Positions 1 to 9,545 of a DNA stretch of 64,000 nucleotides are shown here, piece after piece (position 1 is the stretch's first letter; each line of letters opens with the position of its first letter). The notes beneath the pieces were generated by a model. It did no database searches and was not told the DNA's origin. It saw only the letters and a program-made list of their open reading frames with translations. Made by a program: the position numbers and the translations under genes. Source of the DNA: Porphyra umbilicalis (Eukaryota; Rhodophyta; Bangiophyceae; Bangiales; Bangiaceae); contig KV919080.1 of assembly GCA_002049455.2 (NCBI GenBank), positions 1 through 64,000 of the forward strand. The letters are read 5' to 3'.

Positions 1-1942
1 GGGGGCCACAATATATTGGTGTTGTACTTGTTTGCGTCATGACAGGATGACTGCGCTGCCAGCAAACGAGGTCTTCGTTGTCGTCAGCTTGCACAGCCGT
101 TGTAGCAGAGCGGCGTTGTGTAGACGGTCTGCGCATCCGTTTTCATCAGTCGCCCTGGAAAATCGCCCTATCGCTGCAGGAGAACCGTCCTGGTCTGGCT
201 TTCGGGTCGCGAGATGTGCAATGCGGCCCGCACGCGGCGCTGAGAGTGAGCGGAATGAGGCACACCTTCCGCTGTCAATGGCCGCACGAGCACGTGGAGC
301 GGCCCAGGGCGGCGCCATGAGGGTACTGTGCAAACTACGGCTGGGGTTGTCGCTGATGGGAACGAGCCCGCGACCAAAAGCTTGATCGAACTCGCTCCGT
401 GACATGCTTTTCTTTATCTGTCAATGAGGGGGGTACTGTAGGTGAGGGGAACGAGCCGCTCGCGACCCCGGCCACACCACCTCTCCACCAAGTAGTTGGG
501 GTTCCATAGTTTGACCAAGGAACGAAAAATATAAAATGCACCAGACAGGATGCCAGAGACAGCAACTAGACAAAACGGTGGAACTAACACAAAAGGAAAA
601 GAACAGCTCGTCGCTGGGTGGCAACGGCTGCACTGCCATGGCCCCAACAGCGGCTCGCCCCACCCGACCATCGCAAACATGTCGGCCCCCGCCGACGGCG
701 GCGCGGCCACCGCCGCCCGCACTGCCGCCACCAGATGCTGCGCCGCCTCTTCAGCGCGCGCTGACGGCTGCGCCGTCACGGCCGCCAGCATCGCAACCAT
801 CAGCAGCTTCTCCCCCCCGACCGCCGTTGACACCTCAATGCCGCAACGATATCACGTACGTAGTTTATGCAACATCTGTAAGGTGGCCCCTCTGGGGCTT
901 TGCATGGCACATCATTGCTCAGTTTGCTTGCACACCAAGGATCTCACTAACCGATAGGCCGATGATGGGCGTGGTTGGGAAGACGGCAGTCGAAAGCAAA
1001 GTTTCGCTCTCTTCTCCCTGCATTTCATCGTCAGGTGGGTCAGTGGCGGCCTGGCACAGGTGACGTCGATGGCCACAAAAAAAACATGAAGATCAGTACA
1101 CATCGTTGGTTACGACCCTAAGGAAAAGAGATGGAATTAATGGAATATTGAACAGAGAAAATGATGAGAAACAAGACAAGGTCACGAGAAATAATCAAAG
1201 AAAGCTAAAACTCTCATTTTCTTTGGCCAGCTATGCCGTACAATCATCTGAGAAAGGGTCGAAGCCGGATACGGCCTTCGAATGTTGTGGAACATTCTGT
1301 GTCACTTTACAATTTGGATTATTGGGCTGCAATGAACGGGGCCTTCGTGGCCAGTCGTTAACTCACTTGGGTTAACGATTGGCTGTGAGCGCTCCTTAGG
1401 AAGCGACGACAGCCAGTCGTTAACTATTTCGCAGTTAACGATTGGACAGGAATCCTCCTCAGCATCCAGGTTCTTGTGTGTGCATGGTTCGAGGGCCCAG
1501 TTGAAGTCGTCGTCAAAGGTCACTTTTTTGGTGGAACCCTGTGTCTTTTCTAGGAAGTTGAGAAATATATGGGATTGATTTTCGAATATTGCGGAACTTG
1601 CGCTGTGTTTCGCTCCACCACACATCACACTCTTTTGGAAACCAGCCTCCTCCAATGGCTGCTCAGCATGAGTCGTCTACTTCGGATCGATTACGTCCCC
1701 TATTAGAGGGCTCTGCCGTGTCGAAGACGTCCCGCCTTCCCGGGTGTGTGCCCGTCAGCCGCAGCAGAAGACTCCACCATTTCCCAAGCGCGGCCTGGCT
1801 GTCACCGCCGTGCTGCCGAGCGATCCCCTCCCCCCGCCGCCTGCTCTGGACGGACTGGTGCTCCTCAATAAAGAGCGTGCGGCGCCCCCCCTCCCCTTCG
1901 ACCACTGTCGCTCGAGCCCGCTCACCTGCCCGCCTGCCCACC
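1..1942. other. Intergenic region, no supported gene
   Basis: No convincing gene seen before the dihydrolipoamide dehydrogenase start. A 139-codon minus-strand frame at 414-833 has a hydrophobic, Ala-rich N-terminus that could be a signal peptide, but it has no recognisable domain and I do not call it. Two similar small hairpins (1351-1382 and 1413-1445) are listed separately. The last 300 bases become GC-rich and pyrimidine-rich and probably hold the promoter and 5' leader of the downstream gene. Confidence 0.5.
1351..1445. repeat. Duplicated hairpin around GTTAAC
   Basis: Two near-identical inverted repeats lie 30 bp apart. Each has a 12-bp left arm CCAGTCGTTAAC and a right arm GTTAACGATTGG, with one mismatch in the stem and a short loop of 8-9 bases (1351-1382 and 1413-1445). 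The loops differ (tcacttgg and tatttcgca) while the arms are identical, so the stem is what has been kept. Function unknown; it could be the remains of a small foldback element or a protein-binding site. Confidence 0.6.
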
Positions 1943-3496
1943 ATGTCCATGGCGTCGGTGCTACGGTCGCTTCGGCTCGTGGCCCCCGCAGCGCAACGCA
2001 CTGCCTGGGCGCCCACCTCCATCCTCGCCACCCGCTTCACCCGGTCAGCGTCGTCCGCACCGAGCGGAAAGCAGGACCTGGTGGTCATTGGCGGCGGCCC
2101 CGGCGGGTACGCGCACGCCATCAAGGCGGCGCAGCTCGGCCTCAAGGTCACGTGCGTGGAGAAGCGGGGCACCCTCGGTGGCACCTGCCTCAACGTCGGC
2201 TGCATCCCATCCAAGGCGCTCCTGCACTCGTCGCACTTGTACGAGGATGCGCGGACCAACTTTGCCGCCCACGGGGTGGTCGTCCAGGATGTCGGCATCG
2301 ACTTGCCCGCGATGATGAAGCACAAGGACGGGGCGGTGTCTGGGTTGACCAAGGGCATCGAGGGGCTCTTTAAGAAGAATAAGGTCACCTACGTGAAGGG
2401 GTCTGGCTCGCTGGTGGCTGGGGGGAGTGGCGAAGGCCGCCAGGTCAAGGTCTCCCTGCTGGACGGCGGGGAGACGACAATCGACACCAAGAGCGTGACG
2501 CTCGCCACAGGCTCCGTTCCGTCTGGTTTGCCGGGCCTGACCATTGATGAGAAAAAGGTGATCACGTCGGATGGCGGCATTGCGCTGACGGAGGTGCCCA
2601 AGAAGATGGTCGTCATTGGCGGGGGCGTCATTGGGCTGGAGCTCGGCTCTGTGTGGCGCCGCCTCGGCGCACAGGTGACGGTCGTCGAGTACTTGGACCG
2701 CATCCTGACGGGCATGGACGCGGAGCTGGCGGCGGCGTTCCACAAGATCCTCAAACGCCAAAAGATGAACTTTAAGCTCAACACCAAGGTGACCAACGCT
2801 GACGCGTCGGGTGACGGTGTCGTCTTGACCATCGAGCCGTCGGCTGGCGGGGATTCCGAGACCATTGATGCAGATGTGGTGCTGGTGGCCACTGGTCGGC
2901 GGCCATTCACCTCTGGCCTCGGCCTGGAGGAGGCGGGCGTGGAGATGGACAAGGTTGGCCGGGTGGTCACGGACGAGCACTTCCGCACGTCGGCCGAGGG
3001 CGTCTACGCCATTGGCGACATCATTGCGGGGCCGATGCTCGCCCACAAGGCGGAAGACGAGGGCCTGGTTGCCGCCGAGATGATTGCCGGCGGTGCCGCC
3101 GCACACGTCGACTACAACTGCGTGCCGTCGGTGGTGTACACCCACCCCGAAGTCGCTTCGGTCGGTAAGACCGAGGAGCAGCTCACAGAGGCGGGCATCA
3201 AATTCCGCAAGGGCGTCTTTCCCTTCATGGCCAACTCCCGCGCGCGCACCAACGACGTCAAGGGTGACGTTGCGTCGGGGATGGTCAAGGTGTTGGCCGA
3301 CGCCAAGACGGACCAGCTCCTCGGCATGCACATCGTCGGGCCCAACGCCGGGGAGCTGATCGCCGAGGGCGTGTTTGCGCTCGAGTACGGCGCGAGCGCG
3401 GAGGACATTGGGCGGACCAGCCACGCCCACCCGACGCTCAGCGAGGCGGTGAAGGAGGCGTCCATGGCGACGTACGGTAAGCCCATCCACTTTTAG
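1943..3496 (+). CDS. DLD: Dihydrolipoamide dehydrogenase, mitochondrial (E3)
   Basis: FAD-dependent oxidoreductase that re-oxidises dihydrolipoamide, with NAD+ as acceptor, in the pyruvate, 2-oxoglutarate and branched-chain dehydrogenase complexes and in glycine cleavage. The 517-residue protein is intronless. Residues 1-40 are Arg/Ser/Ala-rich without acidic residues, as in a mitochondrial presequence. The FAD-binding glycines GGGPGGY are at 50-56 and the redox disulfide GGTCLNVGC has Cys82 and Cys87. A second nucleotide-binding fold contains GGGVIGLELGS, and the C-terminal interface has HPTLSE with the catalytic His496 and Glu501. I chose the ATG at 1943, the second half of a longer open frame, because it follows a CCACC context and gives the usual family length; the upstream 118 codons are low-complexity leader. 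Peptide similarity runs over the whole family length, so the call is firm; mitochondrial rather than plastid E3 is inferred from the presequence. Confidence 0.95.
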   Translation: MSMASVLRSLRLVAPAAQRTAWAPTSILATRFTRSASSAPSGKQDLVVIGGGPGGYAHAIKAAQLGLKVTCVEKRGTLGGTCLNVGCIPSKALLHSSHLYEDARTNFAAHGVVVQDVGIDLPAMMKHKDGAVSGLTKGIEGLFKKNKVTYVKGSGSLVAGGSGEGRQVKVSLLDGGETTIDTKSVTLATGSVPSGLPGLTIDEKKVITSDGGIALTEVPKKMVVIGGGVIGLELGSVWRRLGAQVTVVEYLDRILTGMDAELAAAFHKILKRQKMNFKLNTKVTNADASGDGVVLTIEPSAGGDSETIDADVVLVATGRRPFTSGLGLEEAGVEMDKVGRVVTDEHFRTSAEGVYAIGDIIAGPMLAHKAEDEGLVAAEMIAGGAAAHVDYNCVPSVVYTHPEVASVGKTEEQLTEAGIKFRKGVFPFMANSRARTNDVKGDVASGMVKVLADAKTDQLLGMHIVGPNAGELIAEGVFALEYGASAEDIGRTSHAHPTLSEAVKEASMATYGKPIHF

Positions 3497-3790
3497 GTCG
3501 TAGTGGGCGCCTTGCCTCCTCCCGTGAGCGTGCGCCCTTCACGCTTTGCCTTCTTTTCTTGTATGGCGTGCCGCCACGTGCGTCGCCGACCACCGCTGTT
3601 TCGCGCTCTCTTCTACTTGATGTGGGTTGTGTACAAAACTTTCGCGCTACCTTTTTTCTTTTTGTTGCCTTCGGTGCGGCATTGCCCACAACCAACAGTG
3701 CTTGACACACCAGTTTGTAAGGTACACAATAACCCCGCTCGCAGGATACAACAGAGGGTTTCGGGGGCAGGGGACAATGCACGTGCCCGC

Positions 3791-5137
3791 CTACTTGGTG
3801 ATGGACGCCAGGCCATCGTCGACGGGCTTGGCCTTGGCCTGCTGGGTCGACAGGAAGGCATTGTACCCGATCTAGTCTCCGTCCAACACAGGAAAAACAA
3901 GCACGGATCAAGTGAACCAAAGCGAACGCGCACCAGAAACACGAATCAATAGCATGCAGTCAGCACCTGGAACCAAGCGGAAGTACCGCCTCACTCGAGG
4001 CCACCTGACAATGCAATGGCTGCGCGAGTGAAGCACAACAAAGCATGTGAGACATCATACCTGGATGGTGTTGATGTACAGAATGCGCTGCGACGAAGGC
4101 ACGAAGGCGAAGTTGACGATGTGAGCTGCAGTTGACAAGAGCAGGATACGGAGAACAGACAGAGCACAGCGACGGAGCACAGCGATGAGGGAGAGGGCAG
4201 GCAACCACAAGAGCAATCGAGACACGATGGAACGTCAGCAAACCAAATATCCCTGAGGGACACGCAACAGTCCCGTAGGACAGAGTGGGGGAGCGCCGCA
4301 CAGACAGCGGCGTTGGCCACACCACAAGCGCTCCCCCCTCGGATTGCAACACAAATGCCCGTACTCGCCTGAGCAACAATCTACGCGCAGTGCTCATCAG
4401 TCCATACGACGCCAGGGCCACCCCCAGTGCGTCAGCTACCCCTCGCCCCATCGGCACCAACACCATACCACAGGCAGCTCTCACGTACCCGGAATCCACG
4501 TCATCCAGTTGACCTTCATGGTGTCCCACAGCTTGCCCTGGATCTCCGCGGGGATCTCGGACGTCTTCCCGTCGGCCGTCTTCATGTACGCAAAGAAGCC
4601 CGACGTGAAGATGGGCGCCCACAGCACCTGGTCGATGGCCGTCTTGGAAGCAACCGCCAGCGCCGACGTCGGTGCCTTGGTCATGATGGTTCGATCCAGG
4701 AAGCCATACCAGTAGTGGCCAATGGGGCCATGGAGCAGCACCCCAAAGGAGCCCATCTTGGCTGTCCGCCACGCATCCCACTGGCCTCCCGCAGAGATCG
4801 AGGGAGCTTGAGCGACCAGGTCACCGAGCAGGAAGCCCGTCAGACTCTGTCGCAAGAAAAGTACATTGGTCGAGAGCAAGCCATGCCACCAGAAAGCGCT
4901 CCAGGCAGGCAGGCGAGCAGACAACCATGCACAGGGTTAGAGAGAGCTTCCACAACCCCAACCACGGCGAGACAGTGGTGAACGATGAGGAATGCGAGGA
5001 GGAGACTACCACAGCTGTCACGAGCAAAGGGTGAGCGGCTATTGTGGGGTGAAGGTCAGAAGACGTACCGTGAGCGTCTTGGTCTGCAGCGGCTTCTCCG
5101 CCAGCCGCAGGTTGTACTTCGCCCAAATACCCGACAT
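3791..5137 (-). CDS. MPV17/PMP22 family membrane protein, four exons
   Basis: Small integral membrane protein of the inner mitochondrial or peroxisomal membrane; family members behave as channels affecting metabolite and nucleotide homeostasis. I assembled exons 5137-5069, 4846-4489, 4125-4061 and 3871-3791 (reading down). All introns are GT-AG (222, 363 and 189 bp) with strong GTACGT or GTATGA donors, and the phases fit (0, 1, 0). The 190-residue product begins MSGIWAKYNL. It then has TKTLTSLTGFLLGDLVAQ, the FG..LHGPIGHYWYGFLD block, KTAIDQVLWAPIF, the NWMTWIPAHIVNFAFVP block that crosses the exon 2/3 junction, and a C-terminal YNAFLS. These are the hallmark motifs in the usual order at the usual length (about 175-190 aa). 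Which subfamily (Mpv17, PMP22 or Sym1-like) cannot be told. The tail is Lys-rich with no clear peroxisomal tripeptide. Confidence 0.88.
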
Positions 5138-5700
5138 GATGAACGCGCTTGGAAGGTATCGCCGACCCCAAACAGGCGTCGATCAACGACAGCCGGTGAG
5201 GGGTGGATGCACGCGGGCGGGAAGACGGTAGCGGGCGGGAAGACGGTAGCGGGCGGTGCGGAGGCGGCAGCTCAGAGTCCGAACTGGTCTGAATGGAGGG
5301 TCGATTAGGGCAGAGGGCACGAGAGCTGGGGCGATGGACTGCGAGCCGATCGATGTGTGGCTGCCATCAAGCGTTGCGGGTGCCTGACCCGGAAATCTGG
5401 GCCTAATCACAGAGAGGGACTGGTTCAGCTAGCGACTTAACCGATGGCGGCAGATAGAGTACTCAACGATTTTGAAAAAGGAGTACTTCTTTCTCATTGT
5501 AACAGAGTGAGCAAGAGAATGTTCCACATGCTGTCCTTTTTCAAGAAGAAAAAGACGTACAATTCGAAATTGTCGTATCCCGGGCAGGCGGTGACTACGG
5601 GTTTCAGAGACCAGGAGAAAGGAGGGGAGGACGGACGTATGCGGGTGGTAGCCGTGGGAGAGGAGGCACACAAAGGAAAAGAGGAGGGAGCGGCGGCGAG
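5138..5700. other. Intergenic region with short 16-bp tandem repeat
   Basis: No gene seen. Around 5215-5257 a 16-bp unit (gcgggcgggaagacggta) is repeated about two and a half times. The rest is unremarkable and becomes purine-rich toward 5650. Confidence 0.5.
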
Positions 5701-6587
5701 GACCCCATGACCCCGCCTGTGCCCCCGGTCCGGTGATACCGCGCGGCACGCCTCGAGCAAAACCGCGTCGGGATCATCCCATGATGGGGCGAGGCGGAAG
5801 GGCTCCGGGTTGGGGGGTGGTCGGGCGTAACGGGGGGGAGAACGGCGGGCATGACGATGGGCAAAGACACAAGCGGCACATAGGGGACCTGCGCTCCGCA
5901 CGGCCCGGCCTGCGTGCCGCACCAGACAATGCCGTTGGTAGAGGGGGCCCCCTCACGGCCGCCCGCAGCGGTAGAAGCATGGGGCGACCGGGAGGACAAC
6001 GGCGACGGTGACCGAGGGCGCGGCGGCCGTGCCAGATGCGGCGGCAGGGGGCGCGCCGACGGTGAGGGAGCTCAGCAGCCCCCGTCGACGCTGTCGAGCG
6101 CGTGGACGCGTCCACCGCCGCCATCCCAGCAGACACGTCCCCATCGTGTGCCGCCACCGCCACCGCGTCGGCAGCCGCCACAGCGGCGGCGCCAGCCGCC
6201 GCCGACCGCCGCCGCCGGCCGCATTGGCGGTGGCGGCTTGCCGGCCGGCACCGGCGGCGGCGCCCAAACGGCGGCGCCACCGCCGCGCCCGGTGCGGGCG
6301 AAACCCCCCCCCGCACCGCCGCGGCGCGCCGCGTCAGTGCGGGCGCGGCGCACGGCGGCGGCGCCGCGCGGCGGACGGCGGCGCCGCCGCGCGGCGGCAT
6401 GGCGCCTCGACGCTACCGCGTCGGGGCGGCGGTCAACGCCCACCCCCCTTCCCCCCCCCCCACGCTGCGACCCCGGGGCGCGCGCGCCCGCCGCCGCCGG
6501 CGTCTGCCAACCAAACGCCGCGGTTGACCCCCCCCCACGCGGCCGCCGGCGCCGTCGGCGCCCCCCCGCGCGGCCGCACGACGCACG

Positions 6588-6624
<37 letters not shown>

Positions 6625-7349
6625 GGGGGGCGGGCGGGCGGGCGGCGGGGTGCGGGCCGCCCCCCCCCCCCCCCGCCGCGGCGCCCCGTCGGCGCGCGCG
6701 GCCATCCCCCGCCCCGACGGACCGGCGGCGGCGGTACCGCGCGGTGGCGGCGCGGCGGCCGACGCAGGCACTGGGGAGGGGGGGGGGGGGGGGGGGGCGG
6801 GCGGGCGCCGCCGCCGCGCGGGGGGGGACGACGCCCCCGCCTCGGTGCGGGCGGCGGCGACGGGGCGCGGGCGGGGGGGGGAGGGGACGCGGCGCGGCGG
6901 GGGGGGGGGGGCGTGCGCGCGGGGGGGGCCGCGGCGGCGGCGCCGCGCATCGGCTGGGGTGGGGGGGGGCGCGGGGGGGCGGGGGGGGGGGGGTGGCGGG
7001 GGTGGGGGGGCGCCCGCGGGCGTGGCGGCCGCGCGTGGCGGCGGCGGCCGCCCCGCACCGACGGCCACGGGCGGGGGACCACACGGGCGTGCACGGCCAC
7101 GGGCGGGGCACGGGGGACGGCGTTACGCGCGACAAGCCCAAAAAAAAAGTACAAGGGGGTGGCGGACCCACCCCCGCAGTCGCACCGCGCCCACCAACCC
7201 GGCCGGCGGACCGGGCACAGGCGCTGCGACCAGTGCCCGACGGCCCCACGGCGGCGGTTGACGTCCCCCCCCCCCCCCTCAGCCCCCCCGCCGCCCCCCC
7301 GGCTCCGCCGCCACACGCGCGACCGCCCACCCACCCACCCCCCCCCCAC
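5701..7349. other. Extreme-GC low-complexity tract
   Basis: About 1.6 kb of almost pure G+C with (GCC)n/(GGC)n microsatellite (about 6590-6625) and many G or C homopolymers of 8-18 bases. Long open frames exist on both strands (up to about 500 codons), but they are simply a consequence of the lack of A+T and encode Arg/Pro/Ala/Gly runs with no domain. I do not call any of them. The tract ends at the stop codon of the sterol oxidase gene, so it is that gene's 3' flank. Confidence 0.6.
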
Positions 7350-8123
7350 CTACTTCCGCTTGGCCGCCTCTGCCCGATACGCCGCGTCCGTCCCGTACAC
7401 CGCGTCCCACCACGTAAACGTCGACGCGTAGTTGCCAAAGTAGGTCTTGTGGTGCCAATCGTGGTACTCGGCCCCCCCATACCACGGCACCCACACGTTG
7501 AGGGACCACGGGAACTCGTAGCCCGAGTGGCACTCGACCGTCTGCATGCACCGCAGCGCCAGGTACACGTACAGCGTCAGGAGGTGCGGGCCGAGCAGCG
7601 CCGGCCCGACAATCGTCGACGTGCCGAGGAAGAGCACCTCGGCGGGGTGCGCATACTCGGCGGCCGCCCCAAACGGCGCCGCGTGCTCGTGGTGCACCGC
7701 GTGGACGGCGGCGTACAGGGCGCGCGTGTGCAACGCGCGGTGCCCCCAGTAAAAGCAAAAGTCTTCGAGGAGGAAACACAGGGCCACGTGCGAGCCGACC
7801 TCAAGCGCCGACGGGAGGGGGACGCCGTCGCCCGCGCCGACCGCTTGGAGGAGCGGGTGCGTCGCGAGGATGATGGGCGCGACGAGGAGCGCGTGCGTCG
7901 TCGCCACGCTGCGGAGACACCGGGCCTTGACCGCCGCCGGCGCCTGCGCGTCGGGCTGCAGCCGGTACCGGTGGAGGGCGGGGACGGCGTCGGCGAGCAC
8001 AAAGGCGAGGTAGGTGCCCCAGTAAAACACCTCGTGGATCACAAACGTGCCGACCGTGTGGCGGAAAAAGGGGGTGGTGGCGGCGAGGTAGGCGGCCCAG
8101 GCAGAGGTCAGCGGGGACGCCAT
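7350..8123 (-). CDS. C4-sterol methyl oxidase-like fatty acid hydroxylase superfamily enzyme
   Basis: Non-haem di-iron membrane oxygenase. Family members remove C4 methyl groups of sterols in the ER, using electrons from cytochrome b5. The 257-residue protein is close to the 250-300 aa typical of ERG25/SMO. All three histidine boxes are present: HRALH at 128-132, HAVHH at 141-145 and EYHDWHH with His221, His224 and His225. Spacing and surrounding residues (FCFYWGHR, FGNYASTF) fit SMO better than the shorter desaturase or carotene hydroxylase families. Hydrophobic stretches at about 22-48, 75-93, 108-125 and 165-192 would be membrane segments. The C-terminus AAKRK is basic, as in ER-retained proteins. 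The start at 8123 was preferred over an upstream in-frame ATG because the extra 73 residues are low-complexity and lie in the promoter side. Confidence 0.82.
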   Translation of the reverse strand: MASPLTSAWAAYLAATTPFFRHTVGTFVIHEVFYWGTYLAFVLADAVPALHRYRLQPDAQAPAAVKARCLRSVATTHALLVAPIILATHPLLQAVGAGDGVPLPSALEVGSHVALCFLLEDFCFYWGHRALHTRALYAAVHAVHHEHAAPFGAAAEYAHPAEVLFLGTSTIVGPALLGPHLLTLYVYLALRCMQTVECHSGYEFPWSLNVWVPWYGGAEYHDWHHKTYFGNYASTFTWWDAVYGTDAAYRAEAAKRK

Positions 8124-8524
8124 GACGGCCGCCGCGGCGGGGAGGGGGGGGGGGTCGGACGCTGGCACCCGATGGGCGGCCGGGAAACAACAAAGGGGTG
8201 CAGGCCAAAGGGAAGGGGAGGCGGCGCGCACGCGCAGACACAACAGCACAGTAGCGATCGCCAAGTCAAATGTGGGTCGGTGGCGTGGGTCGGGGACACG
8301 TTTCGTGCCACGTAGCGGCTGGTACCCACATTTGGAACCCATTTGTGGCTATCTGGGTCATCCGACCCACGCCAAATACCGGTCGGTGAAGACCGCTGTG
8401 GCCACACACGTGGCGCTAGTTGTGCCACCGCCGCTCGTTCCAGACCGGGCTTGGCGCCCACCACGGGCGCTTGTGTCTCTATTAATAGTTCCGTGTGTAT
8501 CGATAAGGCGCATCATCTTGCGCC
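8124..8524. other. Intergenic region
   Basis: Upstream flank of the sterol oxidase gene. It starts as GC-rich purine DNA (probable 5' leader) and becomes more balanced after 8230. No gene or RNA seen. Confidence 0.5.
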
Positions 8525-8662
8525 GTACAGCCGTTCTCCCAAAAATCCCGCACTTCACATGTTGCAAAAGAGTTCCCAATCGGCCTCTGCGGGGTCGTAG
8601 AGGCCGATTTATAACTCTTTTGCAACTGTTGGAGTGCGGGATATTTGGGAGAACGGCTGTAC
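8525..8662. repeat. 138-bp foldback element (long near-perfect hairpin)
   Basis: Starts GTACAGCCGTTCTCCC and ends with its exact inverse GGGAGAACGGCTGTAC. The two arms are about 64 bp each with roughly eight to ten mismatches, separated by a loop of about 10 bases (gcggggtcgt) and closed by the perfect inner stem cggcctct/agaggccg. No clear target-site duplication flanks it. It could be a MITE-like foldback element or, if transcribed, a long hairpin RNA that could feed small-RNA processing. Confidence 0.75.
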
Positions 8663-9278
8663 AAGCTAGCTGCCTTTGTCAACCGGCACCATGCCCCCCC
8701 CGATGCCGTCACCCCCCCCCCCCCCACGCCCTTAACTGCCGGCGCCCCTCCATCCAAAATTCGCACTATGCCCACTGCATCCCATCTCCATCGACCGCCC
8801 TCTGCCCTGTTTTATGGTCGGCCGGGGCGCCCCGTCAGGGGGGAAGGGACATTTGCGGCAAGAAAGGGCACCGCATCCACGAAACGAACCACATTTCCGT
8901 ATACGTGTCAGCACCAGTTTATTTTTGACGCATTTTGGGGGACAAATAAATGCATGTTTCACGAGTCGGAACGTGTGGCCTACCGTGATCAGGTCTTTGT
9001 CGTTGCCAAAGGGCCTCGGGCACCGGCGCGTCCGGAGCGAGAACAGTATTATAATGTGAAGTTTGCATACCGTTTGTGAACGGCTGCACCCACTAATGTC
9101 GTTCTCCTCCTGAGCTCCATGAATGTCATGTACCCCCCGTCTCGACTTAAGCCCTTAACGCCTGGATCGCCTGGCTTCCAACATGCTTCACCTAGCTTCT
9201 CTCACCAACAAGACAGCCACACGTTGTAGGTACAACAATGCTCGCATGCAGCAAAAAACATCGACATTGACTTTACTA
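8663..9278. other. Intergenic region
   Basis: No gene seen. Short C-runs near 8695-8725; otherwise mixed-composition DNA with only short frames lacking recognisable domains. Confidence 0.5.
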
Positions 9279-9409
9279 CAGTGCGTTCTCGTTATAAGAG
9301 ACAGCTGATTCGGCTCAATCTGAAGAAAAAGTGGCCCACGCGGACTGGAATGGAAGACTCGCGACCCATATTCTTTAATAAACGATTCTCTTACAACGAA
9401 GACGCACTG
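9279..9409. mobile_element. 131-bp MITE, pogo/Tc1-mariner type
   Basis: Terminal inverted repeats of about 24 bp with four mismatches begin CAGTGCGTTCTCGTTATAAG. TA dinucleotides flank both ends (9277-9278 and 9410-9411), the target duplication used by Tc1/mariner/pogo elements. A CAGTG start followed by CGTTATAA is typical of pogo/Tigger-like ends. No coding capacity, so it would depend on a transposase encoded elsewhere. Its right edge is 40 bp upstream of the tRNA-Trp gene. Confidence 0.72.
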
Positions 9410-9449
9410 TATTATATGTTTGTGGAAAAAGGGAGGTGTCAACAGATGA

Positions 9450-9545
9450 GGAGCTGTGGCAAAATTGGTTACTTCACCTGGTCATCCCAACTACCGCGCT
9501 CGATTCCAAATCGAGAGACTGCAGGTTCAAGTCCTGCCAGCTTCA
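9450..9545 (+). tRNA. tRNA-Trp (CCA) with enlarged D-arm, possible ectopic intron
   Basis: The acceptor stem GGAGCTG (9450-9456) pairs with CAGCTTC (9538-9544; one G-U), followed by discriminator A at 9545. The anticodon arm CTCGA-TTCCAAA-TCGAG (9499-9515) is perfectly paired with anticodon CCA at 9506-9508. After a 5-nt variable loop, the T-arm GCAGG-TTCAAGT-CCTGC (9521-9537) is also perfect. Pol III promoter boxes are intact: A box TGGCAAAATTGG at 9457 and B box GGTTCAAGTCC at 9524. T-runs at 9552-9555 and 9557-9561 would terminate Pol III. The oddity is 42 nt between the acceptor stem and the anticodon arm, where a normal tRNA has about 19. The surplus of roughly 22-24 nt lies in the D-arm, not at the canonical 37/38 site. 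Ectopic D-arm introns are known in the red alga Cyanidioschyzon merolae. I cannot fix the splice sites. Confidence 0.78.

Noticed and set aside
414-833. 139-codon minus-strand frame with signal-peptide-like start
   Set aside because: No recognisable domain and no supporting context; the length is compatible with chance in this base composition.
1481-1500. A B-box-like ggttcgagggccc suggesting a second tRNA
   Set aside because: Spacing within the box is one base too long, and no acceptor, anticodon or A-box sequence fits around it.
5914-7431. Frames of about 400-500 codons on both strands in the extreme-GC tract
   Set aside because: Lack of A+T removes stop codons by chance; the peptides are homopolymeric and no domain is present.
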